NCBI GenBank assembly: GCA_027490755.1
Contig: JAIXXL010000047.1
Coordinates: forward strand, 62,001 to 126,000
Length of the DNA stretch: 64,000 nucleotides
Source: Betaproteobacteria bacterium
GTDB lineage: Bacteria; Pseudomonadota; Gammaproteobacteria; Burkholderiales; UBA3065
Direction: 5' to 3'
The notes below the pieces were generated by a model. The model saw nothing but the letters and a program-made list of their open reading frames with translations, had not been told where the DNA came from and searched no databases. A program made the position numbers and the translations under genes. Every line of letters starts with the position of its first letter. Position 1 is the stretch's first letter. Below, piece after piece: positions 55,307 through 62,125 of the stretch.

Positions 55307-55912
55307 TTACTGCGTTTTGCCAGCGTCGAGCAGACCAGTCCGTGCCACCGGAACCCCATCCGAACGTCGAACCAGTCGCACGTGATGACGTTCTGCCTGC
55401 CGTCCGACACGCAAACCCTCGTCGCCAAAACTTAGCGCGAATGCCGCCAGTTCCGGCCCCTCAAGCAACTTGCGCGACGCCGTCCAGTAGAAGCCGTCTG
55501 CGGTGGCGGGGAAAGCCTCGACATTTATTCGCGGGTCGCGGCAATTCACCTCGCTGATGCTCGCCAACTCGCGCAGGTTCGGCAGGCGCCAGTCAGCGTA
55601 AAAAAGATCGCCCTGCTGGTTGACCGCGCGCGCGTAGGTTTCGGCTGACTCCCAGTCCAGCTCGGCGGCCAAGCCCGTGCAGGCGCCACCCTGCCAAACC
55701 TGGCCCGAAGAACAGCGTGACCAGGTCAGACCGGTACGATGGTCGGTCAGGGTGCCGTCACCATGGTCCTCGAAGTCCGCCATCGTCGAGTTCGGGATGA
55801 ACTGTTCGTTGCAGGACTGCGCGGCCACAGCAGCGGAACCCCAGAGTACCGCCACGCAAAACAGGAACAGGCCAGGGCTCGCGCCCCGGCCGGCCCGATC
55901 ACTTCGTGTCAA
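55307..55912 (-). CDS. Exported DUF1566 (Lcl-like) protein
   Basis: The product is about 201 aa if a TTG at 55912 is used. That gives a signal peptide (GLFLFCVAVLWGSAAVAAQ). The domain is clear: GDGTLTDHRTGLTWSRCSSGQVWQGGACTG, YADWRLPNLRELASISEVNCRDPRINVEAFP and GFYWTASRKLLEG. DUF1566 domains are extracytoplasmic and C-type-lectin-like. The start overlaps the upstream cytochrome gene by 14 bp; a GTG at 55855 is the alternative but would truncate the signal. Its role beside cytochromes and SoxYZ is unknown. Confidence 0.78.
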   Translation of the reverse strand: MTRSDRAGRGASPGLFLFCVAVLWGSAAVAAQSCNEQFIPNSTMADFEDHGDGTLTDHRTGLTWSRCSSGQVWQGGACTGLAAELDWESAETYARAVNQQGDLFYADWRLPNLRELASISEVNCRDPRINVEAFPATADGFYWTASRKLLEGPELAAFALSFGDEGLRVGRQAERHHVRLVRRSDGVPVARTGLLDAGKTQ

Positions 55913-56408
55913 AACCGATGCCCGACGGCTTGGACGGGAAGCCCTTGCCATACTTGACCGGGATCGGCTTGGTCTGCTGCGCCGCAAGACCCGGCTGAAT
56001 CGGCAGGCCCCGGTGCAAGTTCATGGCGTAGGCGTACATCGCCGTCATGTCTTTGCTTTCGAGGGCCAGCGCCTTGCCAGCCTGTGGGTTCTGAACGCAC
56101 CAGTTCACCATCTCACCCCACTGCACCACCCGATTCATGTTCTGGATGTACTTGGGGAAGGTTTGCGGGTTGGATGCGCCAGCATCCGGGTGGCAGTTAC
56201 CGCAGGCCAGGCCGTTGCTGCTCATCTCCGGGTTCGACCCGTGCCACAGGTTGTAGCCCAGTTCTACCAGCTCAAGCAGCTGTGCGTTTTGCTTGTCCAG
56301 CGCTTCCTTGTCGAACGGATCGCGAGCCTGGGCAGCACCGGAGGCCAGCGCGGCAGTGATTGCGGCGGGGATGGCGATAGCAAGCGTTCTCTTGAATGTC
56401 GCTTTCAT
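55899..56408 (-). CDS. Periplasmic monoheme cytochrome c related to SoxA/TsdA
   Basis: The product is 169 aa. A signal peptide (residues 1-28, ending AAQA) is followed by LVELGYNLWHGSNPEMSSNGLACGNCHPDAGASNP. The single CxxCH is at 69-73. After it come FPKYIQNMNRVVQWGEMVNWC (Cys104) and MTAMYAYAMNLHRG. In SoxA and TsdA the same layout (heme motif, P-x-Y, then a Cys before an E/D-rich helix ending in RG) puts that Cys as the distal heme ligand that handles sulfur. I therefore infer a Cys-ligated sulfur-active heme at Cys104. It could instead be an ordinary class I cytochrome. Confidence 0.8.
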   Translation of the reverse strand: MKATFKRTLAIAIPAAITAALASGAAQARDPFDKEALDKQNAQLLELVELGYNLWHGSNPEMSSNGLACGNCHPDAGASNPQTFPKYIQNMNRVVQWGEMVNWCVQNPQAGKALALESKDMTAMYAYAMNLHRGLPIQPGLAAQQTKPIPVKYGKGFPSKPSGIGFDTK

Positions 56409-56425
56409 GTCGGTGTGCTCCTTGA

Positions 56426-57436
56426 TCAGGCCTTGAGACCCTTCTTGAGGAAGGGGGTCAGCGATTCGGCGAAGGGCTGGTACTCGGCGAGCTTGTCGCC
56501 ACCGGCCTTGACGCTCACCGACAGCGTGCCCATCCCGTCGACCTCGTTGCCGGGGTCGGCGCGGTTCATCTGCGAGCCCGGGTAGGCCAGCTTGACCGGC
56601 GGATACGGCCACGGCCACGAAGTGCTCATGGCGCCGATCGAGGTCATGTTGCCGACCTTGTTGTAGAGGGTCTGGTGCACGTGACCGTGGATCGAGGTGA
56701 AGTTCTCGAACTTCGAGAGGATCTCGCGGATCTGCGGGCCGTCGACGGTCTGGAAGTTCCAGCGCGGGTAGTAGTCCCACAGCGGCGAGTGCGTGAAGGT
56801 GACGATAGGCGTGTCGGGCGACAGCTTCGCAACATCCTTCTTCAACCACTCAAGTTGCTTCTCACCGACACCCCACAGGCCACCGATCGGGCCCTCTAGC
56901 ATCTCCATCGCAGCCATCCGCTCGCGCGGGGACATCTGCTTGGCGGTCCAGAAGTCCGGCACCAGGATCGAGTTCATGCCGATGAAGTGCACGCCCTTGT
57001 GATCGAACGACCAGGTGTCCTGGCCGAACATGCCCTTCCAGGCACCACCCATGTCGACATACCAGTCGTGCTCGCCCGGGATCAGAACAAGCTTGGTGTC
57101 CAACTTCGAAAGGATCTTCTTGCCCTTGGCCAGTTGATCCTCGGTACCGTTCTGCGCGATGTCACCGCCGTACAGCACGAAGTCGGGCTTGACCTCCATG
57201 TTGTTGACCTGCTCGACAGCATCCTCCAGCTGGCGGTCAAACTTGTGGTCCTCGCCGCTGTAAAGGTGCGAATCGGTGATCATGGCGAAGCGGAACGGGC
57301 TGACCTTCTTGCCGGGCTGCGCATGAGCCAGGTCGAACACGCCCAGGTTGATACCCGCAGCGCTACCGACGATGGTCGAAAGACCTGCCTTGCCGGTCAG
57401 CTGCAGGAACTCGCGTCTGTCCTTCTTGTGATCCAT
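56426..57436 (-). CDS. Tat-exported calcineurin-like metallophosphoesterase
   Basis: The product is 336 aa. ATG at 57436 follows AGGAG and gives a Tat signal (KKDRREFLQLTGKAGLSTIVG). Metal-binding motifs are Asp55-x-His57 (TDSHLY), Gly91-Asp92, GEHD (121-124, in place of the usual GNHD), His216 (TFTHSPLW) and GHVH at 251-254. SoxB, the Sox thiosulfohydrolase, belongs to the same superfamily but is about 560 aa with an extra nucleotidase domain, which this protein lacks. Its position opposite soxYZ suggests a role in sulfur metabolism. A periplasmic phosphatase is the alternative. Confidence 0.88.
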   Translation of the reverse strand: MDHKKDRREFLQLTGKAGLSTIVGSAAGINLGVFDLAHAQPGKKVSPFRFAMITDSHLYSGEDHKFDRQLEDAVEQVNNMEVKPDFVLYGGDIAQNGTEDQLAKGKKILSKLDTKLVLIPGEHDWYVDMGGAWKGMFGQDTWSFDHKGVHFIGMNSILVPDFWTAKQMSPRERMAAMEMLEGPIGGLWGVGEKQLEWLKKDVAKLSPDTPIVTFTHSPLWDYYPRWNFQTVDGPQIREILSKFENFTSIHGHVHQTLYNKVGNMTSIGAMSTSWPWPYPPVKLAYPGSQMNRADPGNEVDGMGTLSVSVKAGGDKLAEYQPFAESLTPFLKKGLKA

Positions 57437-57550
57437 AACTTCCTCTCCTTGTACCTGTGTCATTTTTTTAAAACACCGCGCCCGGGGGACGAAAAGGCCT
57501 GTAGTTGTGGTTTTATGGATGCTGCGCGCCCTAGGGTGAAGCCGTGCCCG

Positions 57551-57638
57551 ATGGACCATAGGATACGTAGTTCATATTGTCCATAAGAGATTGATTCCAC
57601 TTATTTTATGGACAATGTCTAAGTCAAATGATGGACAA
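57551..57638. promoter_or_regulatory. TTGTCCAT operator array between the metallophosphoesterase gene and soxYZ
   Basis: ATTGTCCATAA (57576-57586) and TTATGGACAAT (57606-57616) form a perfect 11-bp inverted repeat with a 19-bp spacer. A further ATGGACAA lies at 57631-57638 and a degenerate ATGGACCATA at 57551-57560. The region is AT-rich and serves two divergent operons. The pattern fits a dimeric regulator binding several sites. No regulator gene is adjacent. Confidence 0.72.
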
Positions 57639-57689
57639 AGGTGATGAATAAAACCGTGTGTGGAGCAGCCCTGGGGCGGCGCCCAAGCA

Positions 57690-58205
57690 ATGGCCTCCAC
57701 GCCTGACAAGACAATGGCTTACGACGCTTCCCAACGCTCCGCGCGGGCTTCTCGCAGTCACTCGCGCCGGCGCTTCCTGACATTTTTTGCCGGGGCCGGG
57801 GCCGCGATCGCGAGCCTGTCTATCTGGCCCGCAGCGGCGGCGGGTCTGGTGCGCCGCAGTTTCGAGCCCGATACGCTCGAGGCCGCCCTGCAGAAGCTGG
57901 GCATCGCCAACGCCCAGCCCTCTGCCGCGATCCAGATGCTGCTGCCGGACGTCGCCGAAGACGGCGCCGCCGTGCAGATGAGCCTCGCCACGACGCTGCC
58001 CGCGCGGCGGGCGATCGTTCTGGTTCGGAAGAACCGTATCCCGCTGGTGGCCGAGTTCGAGTTCCCGGCGGGCACCCTGCCATTCGTCGCCACCCGCATC
58101 AAGATGGCCGAAGACTCCGAGGTGCTCGCCTTGGTCGAGGCCGATGGCGTCTGGCACTCGGCCCGCCGCCACGTCAAGGTCACGCTGGGCGGCTGCGGCG
58201 GTTAG
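57690..58205 (+). CDS. soxY: Sulfur carrier protein SoxY
   Basis: The product is 171 aa from ATG 57690; GTG 57660 and ATG 57714 are alternatives and none has a clear ribosome binding site. A Tat signal (SRRRFLTFFAGAGAAIASLSIWPAAAAG) is followed by the SoxY domain and the swinging-arm C-terminus VTLGGCGG, whose Cys carries sulfur intermediates. SoxZ follows 8 bp downstream, and together they form the periplasmic SoxYZ carrier. Confidence 0.94.
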   Translation: MASTPDKTMAYDASQRSARASRSHSRRRFLTFFAGAGAAIASLSIWPAAAAGLVRRSFEPDTLEAALQKLGIANAQPSAAIQMLLPDVAEDGAAVQMSLATTLPARRAIVLVRKNRIPLVAEFEFPAGTLPFVATRIKMAEDSEVLALVEADGVWHSARRHVKVTLGGCGG

Positions 58206-58213
58206 GAGGAACC

Positions 58214-58525
58214 ATGCCCGAAGCGATGCGCATCCGCGCTGTGGAAAAGGACGGAATGGTCGATGCCCGGGTACAGATCCGGCACGACATGGAATCTGGC
58301 TCCCGCCGCAACGAGGCCGGCGAGATCGTGCCGGCCTGGTACATCACCCGGTTCTGGGTGCAGGTTGATGGCCGCGAGGTGTTCTCGGCGCAACTGGGGC
58401 CCGGTGTCTCTCGCAACCCACTGCTTCACTTCCGTTTCAAGGGTGCGCGCAAGGGCCAAGCCATCGTCGCGCGTTGGGAGGACAGCCGCGGCGAATCGCG
58501 GGAGGACCGCGGATTTATCGAGTAG
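58214..58525 (+). CDS. soxZ: Sulfur carrier partner SoxZ
   Basis: The product is 103 aa with the SoxZ beta-sandwich pattern ARVQIRHDMESGSRRNEAGEIVPAWYITRFWVQVDGREVFSAQLGPGVSRNPLLHFRFKG-type text. It has no signal peptide and is exported bound to SoxY by Tat, as is usual. AGGAGGA precedes the ATG. The 3' end overlaps convergent tatC by 11 bp. No other sox gene follows. Confidence 0.95.
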   Translation: MPEAMRIRAVEKDGMVDARVQIRHDMESGSRRNEAGEIVPAWYITRFWVQVDGREVFSAQLGPGVSRNPLLHFRFKGARKGQAIVARWEDSRGESREDRGFIE

Positions 58526-59267
58526 CCGGCTCGAAGCGTGCGCCCACCAGCACACCCAGCTCGAACAGCAGCCATAGCGGAATCGCCATCATCAGCTGCG
58601 AGATGACGTCCGGTGGCGTGAAGATGGCCCCAAGCACGAAAGCACCGACGATCACATAAGGCCTCGAGTCACGCAGCTTCTGCGGGGTGACGATGCCGGC
58701 TGCGATGAGCACCACCACCAGCACCGGCACTTCAAACGTCACCCCAAAGGCAATAAAGAGACCGAGCACGAAGTCGAAGTAGGCCGCGATATCGGTCATC
58801 ACCGCCACGCCCTCCGGAGCGAAACCGGTGATGAAGCCGAACACCATTGGCAGCACTGCAAAGTAGGCGAACGCCATTCCGGCGAAGAACAGGAGCGTGC
58901 TCGCCACCACCAAGGGCCCGACCCAGCGCTTCTCGTGTGCGTACAGGCCAGGCGCCACGAATGCCCAAACCTGATAAAGCACCCACGGCAGGGCCAACAA
59001 CAGCGCCGCGAGCCCGGTCACCTTGAGCGGCACAAAGAATGGCGTGACCACGCCGGTCGCGATCATGCTGGTTCCCGCAGGCATCTTGGCCAACAGCGGC
59101 TGAGCCAACCACGTGTAGAGCGACTGGGCGAACGGGAACAGGCACAGGAACACGAGCACCAGCCCAACGACACCACGCAACAGGCGACTGCGCAGTTCGA
59201 TCAGGTGGTCGACGAGAGACATCTCCTGAGGGATGTCCTCCGTGTCAGGGGGCAGAGACTCGCTCAT
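58515..59267 (-). CDS. tatC: Sec-independent protein translocase TatC
   Basis: The product is 250 aa with six transmembrane helices. MSLVDHLIELRSRLLRGV and FVAPGLYAHEKRWVGPLV are the TatC signatures, with Glu at the twin-arginine binding site. It recognises Tat signals. Three predicted Tat substrates are encoded within 4 kb. It overlaps tatB by ATGA. Confidence 0.97.
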   Translation of the reverse strand: MSESLPPDTEDIPQEMSLVDHLIELRSRLLRGVVGLVLVFLCLFPFAQSLYTWLAQPLLAKMPAGTSMIATGVVTPFFVPLKVTGLAALLLALPWVLYQVWAFVAPGLYAHEKRWVGPLVVASTLLFFAGMAFAYFAVLPMVFGFITGFAPEGVAVMTDIAAYFDFVLGLFIAFGVTFEVPVLVVVLIAAGIVTPQKLRDSRPYVIVGAFVLGAIFTPPDVISQLMMAIPLWLLFELGVLVGARFEPATR

Positions 59268-59671
59268 GGCTGCGGTGGCGGAGCGGGCTTCTTGCGCGCG
59301 CGCGGCTTGCGTTCGGGCTGGGCGGACGCCACCGCGGACGGCGCGACGATCTGCGGCTGTTGCTCCGGCTGCGGACGCGGCTGAGCAACGTCATCCAGGG
59401 TGGAGCGCACGGCCTCCTCGACGCCACCAGCGGCACTGTCGACCTCACCGACGGCCTCACGAGCCTTGGCCTCGATCTCGTCACGCAGGCGCCGCAATTC
59501 GGAAAGCTCGACCTCGCGGTCGATCTCCTCGCGGACGTGGTTCATGTAACGCCGTGCCCGGCCGACCCAGCGGCCGACGTCTCGCGCCAGCTTGGGCAGG
59601 CGCTCGGGCCCGAGCACGAGCAGGGCCACCACGCCGATGAGGATGAGCTCGCTGAAGCCGACGTCGAACAT
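59264..59671 (-). CDS. tatB: Sec-independent protein translocase TatB
   Basis: The product is 135 aa: MFDVGFSELILIGVVALLVLGPERLPKLARDVGRWVGRARRYMNHVREEIDREVE, then a disordered Pro/Ala-rich tail. The single helix plus amphipathic helix and GPERLP turn are diagnostic. It forms the TatBC receptor. Confidence 0.96.
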   Translation of the reverse strand: MFDVGFSELILIGVVALLVLGPERLPKLARDVGRWVGRARRYMNHVREEIDREVELSELRRLRDEIEAKAREAVGEVDSAAGGVEEAVRSTLDDVAQPRPQPEQQPQIVAPSAVASAQPERKPRARKKPAPPPQP

Positions 59672-59686
59672 GCCGCGGGCGGGCGG

Positions 59687-59908
59687 CTAGTGCTGGCCGG
59701 AGCCGCCGTCAGTGCGCCTCGACTCCCCTTCCAGGGTGCGCTGGGCGGTCGGCGTTTCGGCAGGCGTGTCGCCCTCGCGCACACCCTTCTTGAAACCCTT
59801 TACGGCCTCGCCGAGGTCGGTTCCGACGCCACGGAGCTTCTTGGTGCCAAAGATCAGCACGATGACCAACAGGACGATGAGCCAGTGCCAGATGCTGAAT
59901 GAACCCAT
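59687..59908 (-). CDS. tatA: Sec-independent protein translocase TatA
   Basis: The product is 73 aa from ATG 59908. [42 protein letters not shown] is the TatA helix, FGTKKL hinge and amphipathic helix. It forms the translocation pore. It is first in tatABC, 15 bp before tatB. Confidence 0.96.
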   Translation of the reverse strand: MGSFSIWHWLIVLLVIVLIFGTKKLRGVGTDLGEAVKGFKKGVREGDTPAETPTAQRTLEGESRRTDGGSGQH

Positions 59909-60033
59909 GGAATACCCCCCGGGAGTCGTTGTTTTGCGGGTGTCGGCAGCGGCGGTTGGCGCCACCGTCATGCCGCCATGAGGCTACAGTACCAGTAGAC
60001 ACAGTCTTTTATGTCGTACCTTGCAACGCCAAC

Positions 60034-60080
60034 AAAAAGCCCGCTGATCCATGGATCAGTGATCCGGGGTATCAACGGGC
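60034..60080 (-). terminator. Terminator after the initiator tRNA
   Basis: On the minus strand GCCCG (60080-60076) pairs with CGGGC (60043-60039), enclosing an inner palindrome TGATCCATGGATCA (60045-60058), and is followed by TTTTTG. Confidence 0.7.
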
Positions 60081-60086
60081 GATATC

Positions 60087-60162
60087 TGGTTGCGGGGGCA
60101 GGACTTGAACCTGCGACCTTCGGGTTATGAGCCCGACGAGCTGCCAACTGCTCCACCCCGCG
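60087..60162 (-). tRNA. tRNA-fMet (CAT), initiator
   Basis: The 76-nt cloverleaf is complete with an encoded CCA. The anticodon loop is CTCATAA. Initiator hallmarks are the C1:A72 mismatch at the acceptor end and three G:C pairs at the base of the anticodon stem. Confidence 0.95.
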
Positions 60163-60318
60163 TCTGAGAAGCGAGAGTATACAGCAGAAAAGTCGCCGGC
60201 CTGAGCCAGCCGGTATCGCTTGGCGCGATCTGGCGCAAGCGTCGCCGCTCTGGACAAGTTGCGGCCGTCTGACTATGTTGCGGCTTGAACCCTAAGCCCC
60301 ATGTCAGGAAACCAAGCC

Positions 60319-60441
60319 ATGTCAGACAGCGACTTCCTTCTCATTGTCGGTAGCGTGATCATCCTCACCACCATGGTGTTCTGGAGCCATTTCGCAGCCG
60401 AAGCCGCGCGCTTGGACCGCGAGAAAGAAAAGAAGAAGTAA
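60319..60441 (+). CDS. Putative 40-residue single-pass membrane protein
   Basis: ATG at 60319 follows AGGAAACC. The peptide is MSDSDFLLIVGSVIILTTMV, then FWSHFAAEAARLDREKEKKK. It has one membrane helix (residues 6-22) and a charged cytoplasmic tail. This shape resembles small subunits or regulators of membrane complexes. No homologue is recognised. It lies 3 bp from the convergent ParA gene. Without comparative data it remains tentative. Confidence 0.5.
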   Translation: MSDSDFLLIVGSVIILTTMVFWSHFAAEAARLDREKEKKK

Positions 60442-60444
60442 GCC

Positions 60445-61068
60445 TTAAGCGTCGATCCAGTGGGTCAGCGGCTCCCAATTGGCCCGCTCGCGTCGAGCTC
60501 GGCTCGGGGCGACGTCAAACAAAGACTTGCCCTCAGCCGCTGCGGATGGGTACATCTGAGTGTCACGCAAGTAGGTGAGCACGGGCAGTTCAAAATGCGT
60601 GAGGAAGCGCTCCAACATGGCGGCCGTGCGCGTACGCGGGTCCACCCGCATCGCCACCAGCGCCACGAACGTCTTCTGCTTGCGCACTGACTTTTCCTCC
60701 GCCACCAGGCGCAAGAACTCCTCGGTCGCCGCCATATCGAACAGCGAAGGTTGAACCGGCACCAGCACCTTGTCGGCAGCCTTCAGGCTTTCACTCAGCT
60801 TGCCGCCATGGATGCCAGCCGGTGCATCGACCACCAGCACAGATGTGCCCTTGGGCAGCTTCTTCTCCCAGCTGTCACGCGCATCGAAGCCCTCGATCCG
60901 CGGCAAAGCCTCATCACGAAAATCCAGCCATGCCATAGCCGATTGCTGACGGTCGAGGTCGCCAATGGCCACCCGCTCGCCCTTGCGCGCCAGATAGGCT
61001 GCGACGTTGGTCGACAAGGTCGTTTTGCCGGCCCCGCCCTTGGGATTGACCACCAGAATGGTGCGCAT
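60445..61068 (-). CDS. ParA/MinD-family ATPase, orphan
   Basis: The product is 207 aa. The deviant Walker A is NPKGGAGKTTLSTNVAAYLARKG, with AIGDLDRQQSAMAWL, VLVVDAPAG and VQPSLFDMAATEEFL following. The short form resembles ParA-like proteins that position cellular machinery rather than full plasmid ParA. No parB lies alongside. Confidence 0.88.
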   Translation of the reverse strand: MRTILVVNPKGGAGKTTLSTNVAAYLARKGERVAIGDLDRQQSAMAWLDFRDEALPRIEGFDARDSWEKKLPKGTSVLVVDAPAGIHGGKLSESLKAADKVLVPVQPSLFDMAATEEFLRLVAEEKSVRKQKTFVALVAMRVDPRTRTAAMLERFLTHFELPVLTYLRDTQMYPSAAAEGKSLFDVAPSRARRERANWEPLTHWIDA

Positions 61069-61181
61069 CGGCCCTGCTCCTTAGTCTCTGCTGATTGGGT
61101 GACGCCGAGGATGCCCCAAGCGGCCCTGACTTTCCACCTTGGTCCAACTCGGACCGCACTGCCCAACGCCGGAGTGTCGGC

Positions 61182-61781
61182 TTAACCCACTTCGCGGCGG
61201 TCCATCAGCGCCTGCGCCAGCGTGCCGCTATCGACAAACTCCAACTCACCACCCACCGGCAAGCCCCGCGCGATGCGTGTGACGCGGATATCGCGCTCGG
61301 CGAACCAAGCCGCCAGATATTGCGCCGTCGCCTCGCCCTCGACCGAGAATCCAGTGGCCAGGATGACTTCGCGCACCTCGCCGTCCGCGACGCGCTGGCT
61401 CAGCGGCTCCAGCGCCAGCTGACGAGGCCCGACCCCATCCAGCGGCGAGAGCTTGCCCAACAGCACGAAGTAAAGGCCACGGTAGGTCTGCGTCTGCTCG
61501 ATGCGCAGCAGGTCCGCGGGCGTCTCGACCACTGCAAGCAGGCTGCGATCGCGTTCTGTGCTGGCGCAGAGTGAGCACGACTCCTGCTCGGTGAAGGTAT
61601 TGCAAAGCCGACAGTGGCCTATCGCTGAGCGTGCGTGACCGATGGCGGCAGCCAACCGGTCGGCCCCCCCGGGGTCGCGCTGCAGCAGATGGTAGGCCAT
61701 GCGCTGCGCCGACCTTGGGCCGACACCGGGCAGAACGCGCAGCGCCTCTACCAGTGCGCCCAGCGCCGACGGCGATTCCAA
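61182..61781 (-). CDS. recR: Recombination mediator RecR
   Basis: The product is 199 aa. Helix-hairpin-helix [26 protein letters not shown], the zinc finger [16 protein letters not shown] and the Toprim domain ([26 protein letters not shown]) are present. With RecO it loads RecA on gapped DNA. It follows ybaB and dnaX in the classic order. Confidence 0.97.
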   Translation of the reverse strand: MESPSALGALVEALRVLPGVGPRSAQRMAYHLLQRDPGGADRLAAAIGHARSAIGHCRLCNTFTEQESCSLCASTERDRSLLAVVETPADLLRIEQTQTYRGLYFVLLGKLSPLDGVGPRQLALEPLSQRVADGEVREVILATGFSVEGEATAQYLAAWFAERDIRVTRIARGLPVGGELEFVDSGTLAQALMDRREVG

Positions 61782-61792
61782 CGCGCGCTGAC

Positions 61793-62125
61793 CTAGAAGG
61801 GCAGCTTCATGCCCGGCGGCAGTGGCAGGCCAGCAGTCAGGCTCGACATCTTCGCCTGGGTGGTGGCCTCGACTTGCCTCACCGCATCGTTCAGCGCGGT
61901 CGTGAGCAGGTCCTCCAGCATCTCGCGGTCTTCACTGTCAGCGATGAGCGAAGCGTCGATGCGCACCCGTCGCGTCTCATGGCGACAAGTCATCAGCACG
62001 CTCACGGCACCGTTGCCGGACTTGCCCTCAACCTCGAGCGAGCCGAGTTCCTCCTGCGCGCGGTTCATCTTTTCCTGCATCTGCTGGGCCTGCTTCATCA
62101 GGCCGGCAAGTCCGCCCTTCATCAC
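61793..62125 (-). CDS. ybaB: YbaB/EbfC family nucleoid-associated protein
   Basis: The product is 110 aa: [54 protein letters not shown] and the PPGMKLPF end are typical. It binds DNA as a tweezer-like dimer. Its start overlaps the dnaX stop by ATGA. Confidence 0.96.
   Translation of the reverse strand: MMKGGLAGLMKQAQQMQEKMNRAQEELGSLEVEGKSGNGAVSVLMTCRHETRRVRIDASLIADSEDREMLEDLLTTALNDAVRQVEATTQAKMSSLTAGLPLPPGMKLPF

Noticed and set aside
56426-57436. Annotation of the metallophosphoesterase as SoxB
   Set aside because: It is about 220 residues too short, lacks the 5'-nucleotidase C-terminal domain and has GEHD instead of SoxB's GNHE; only superfamily membership is supported.
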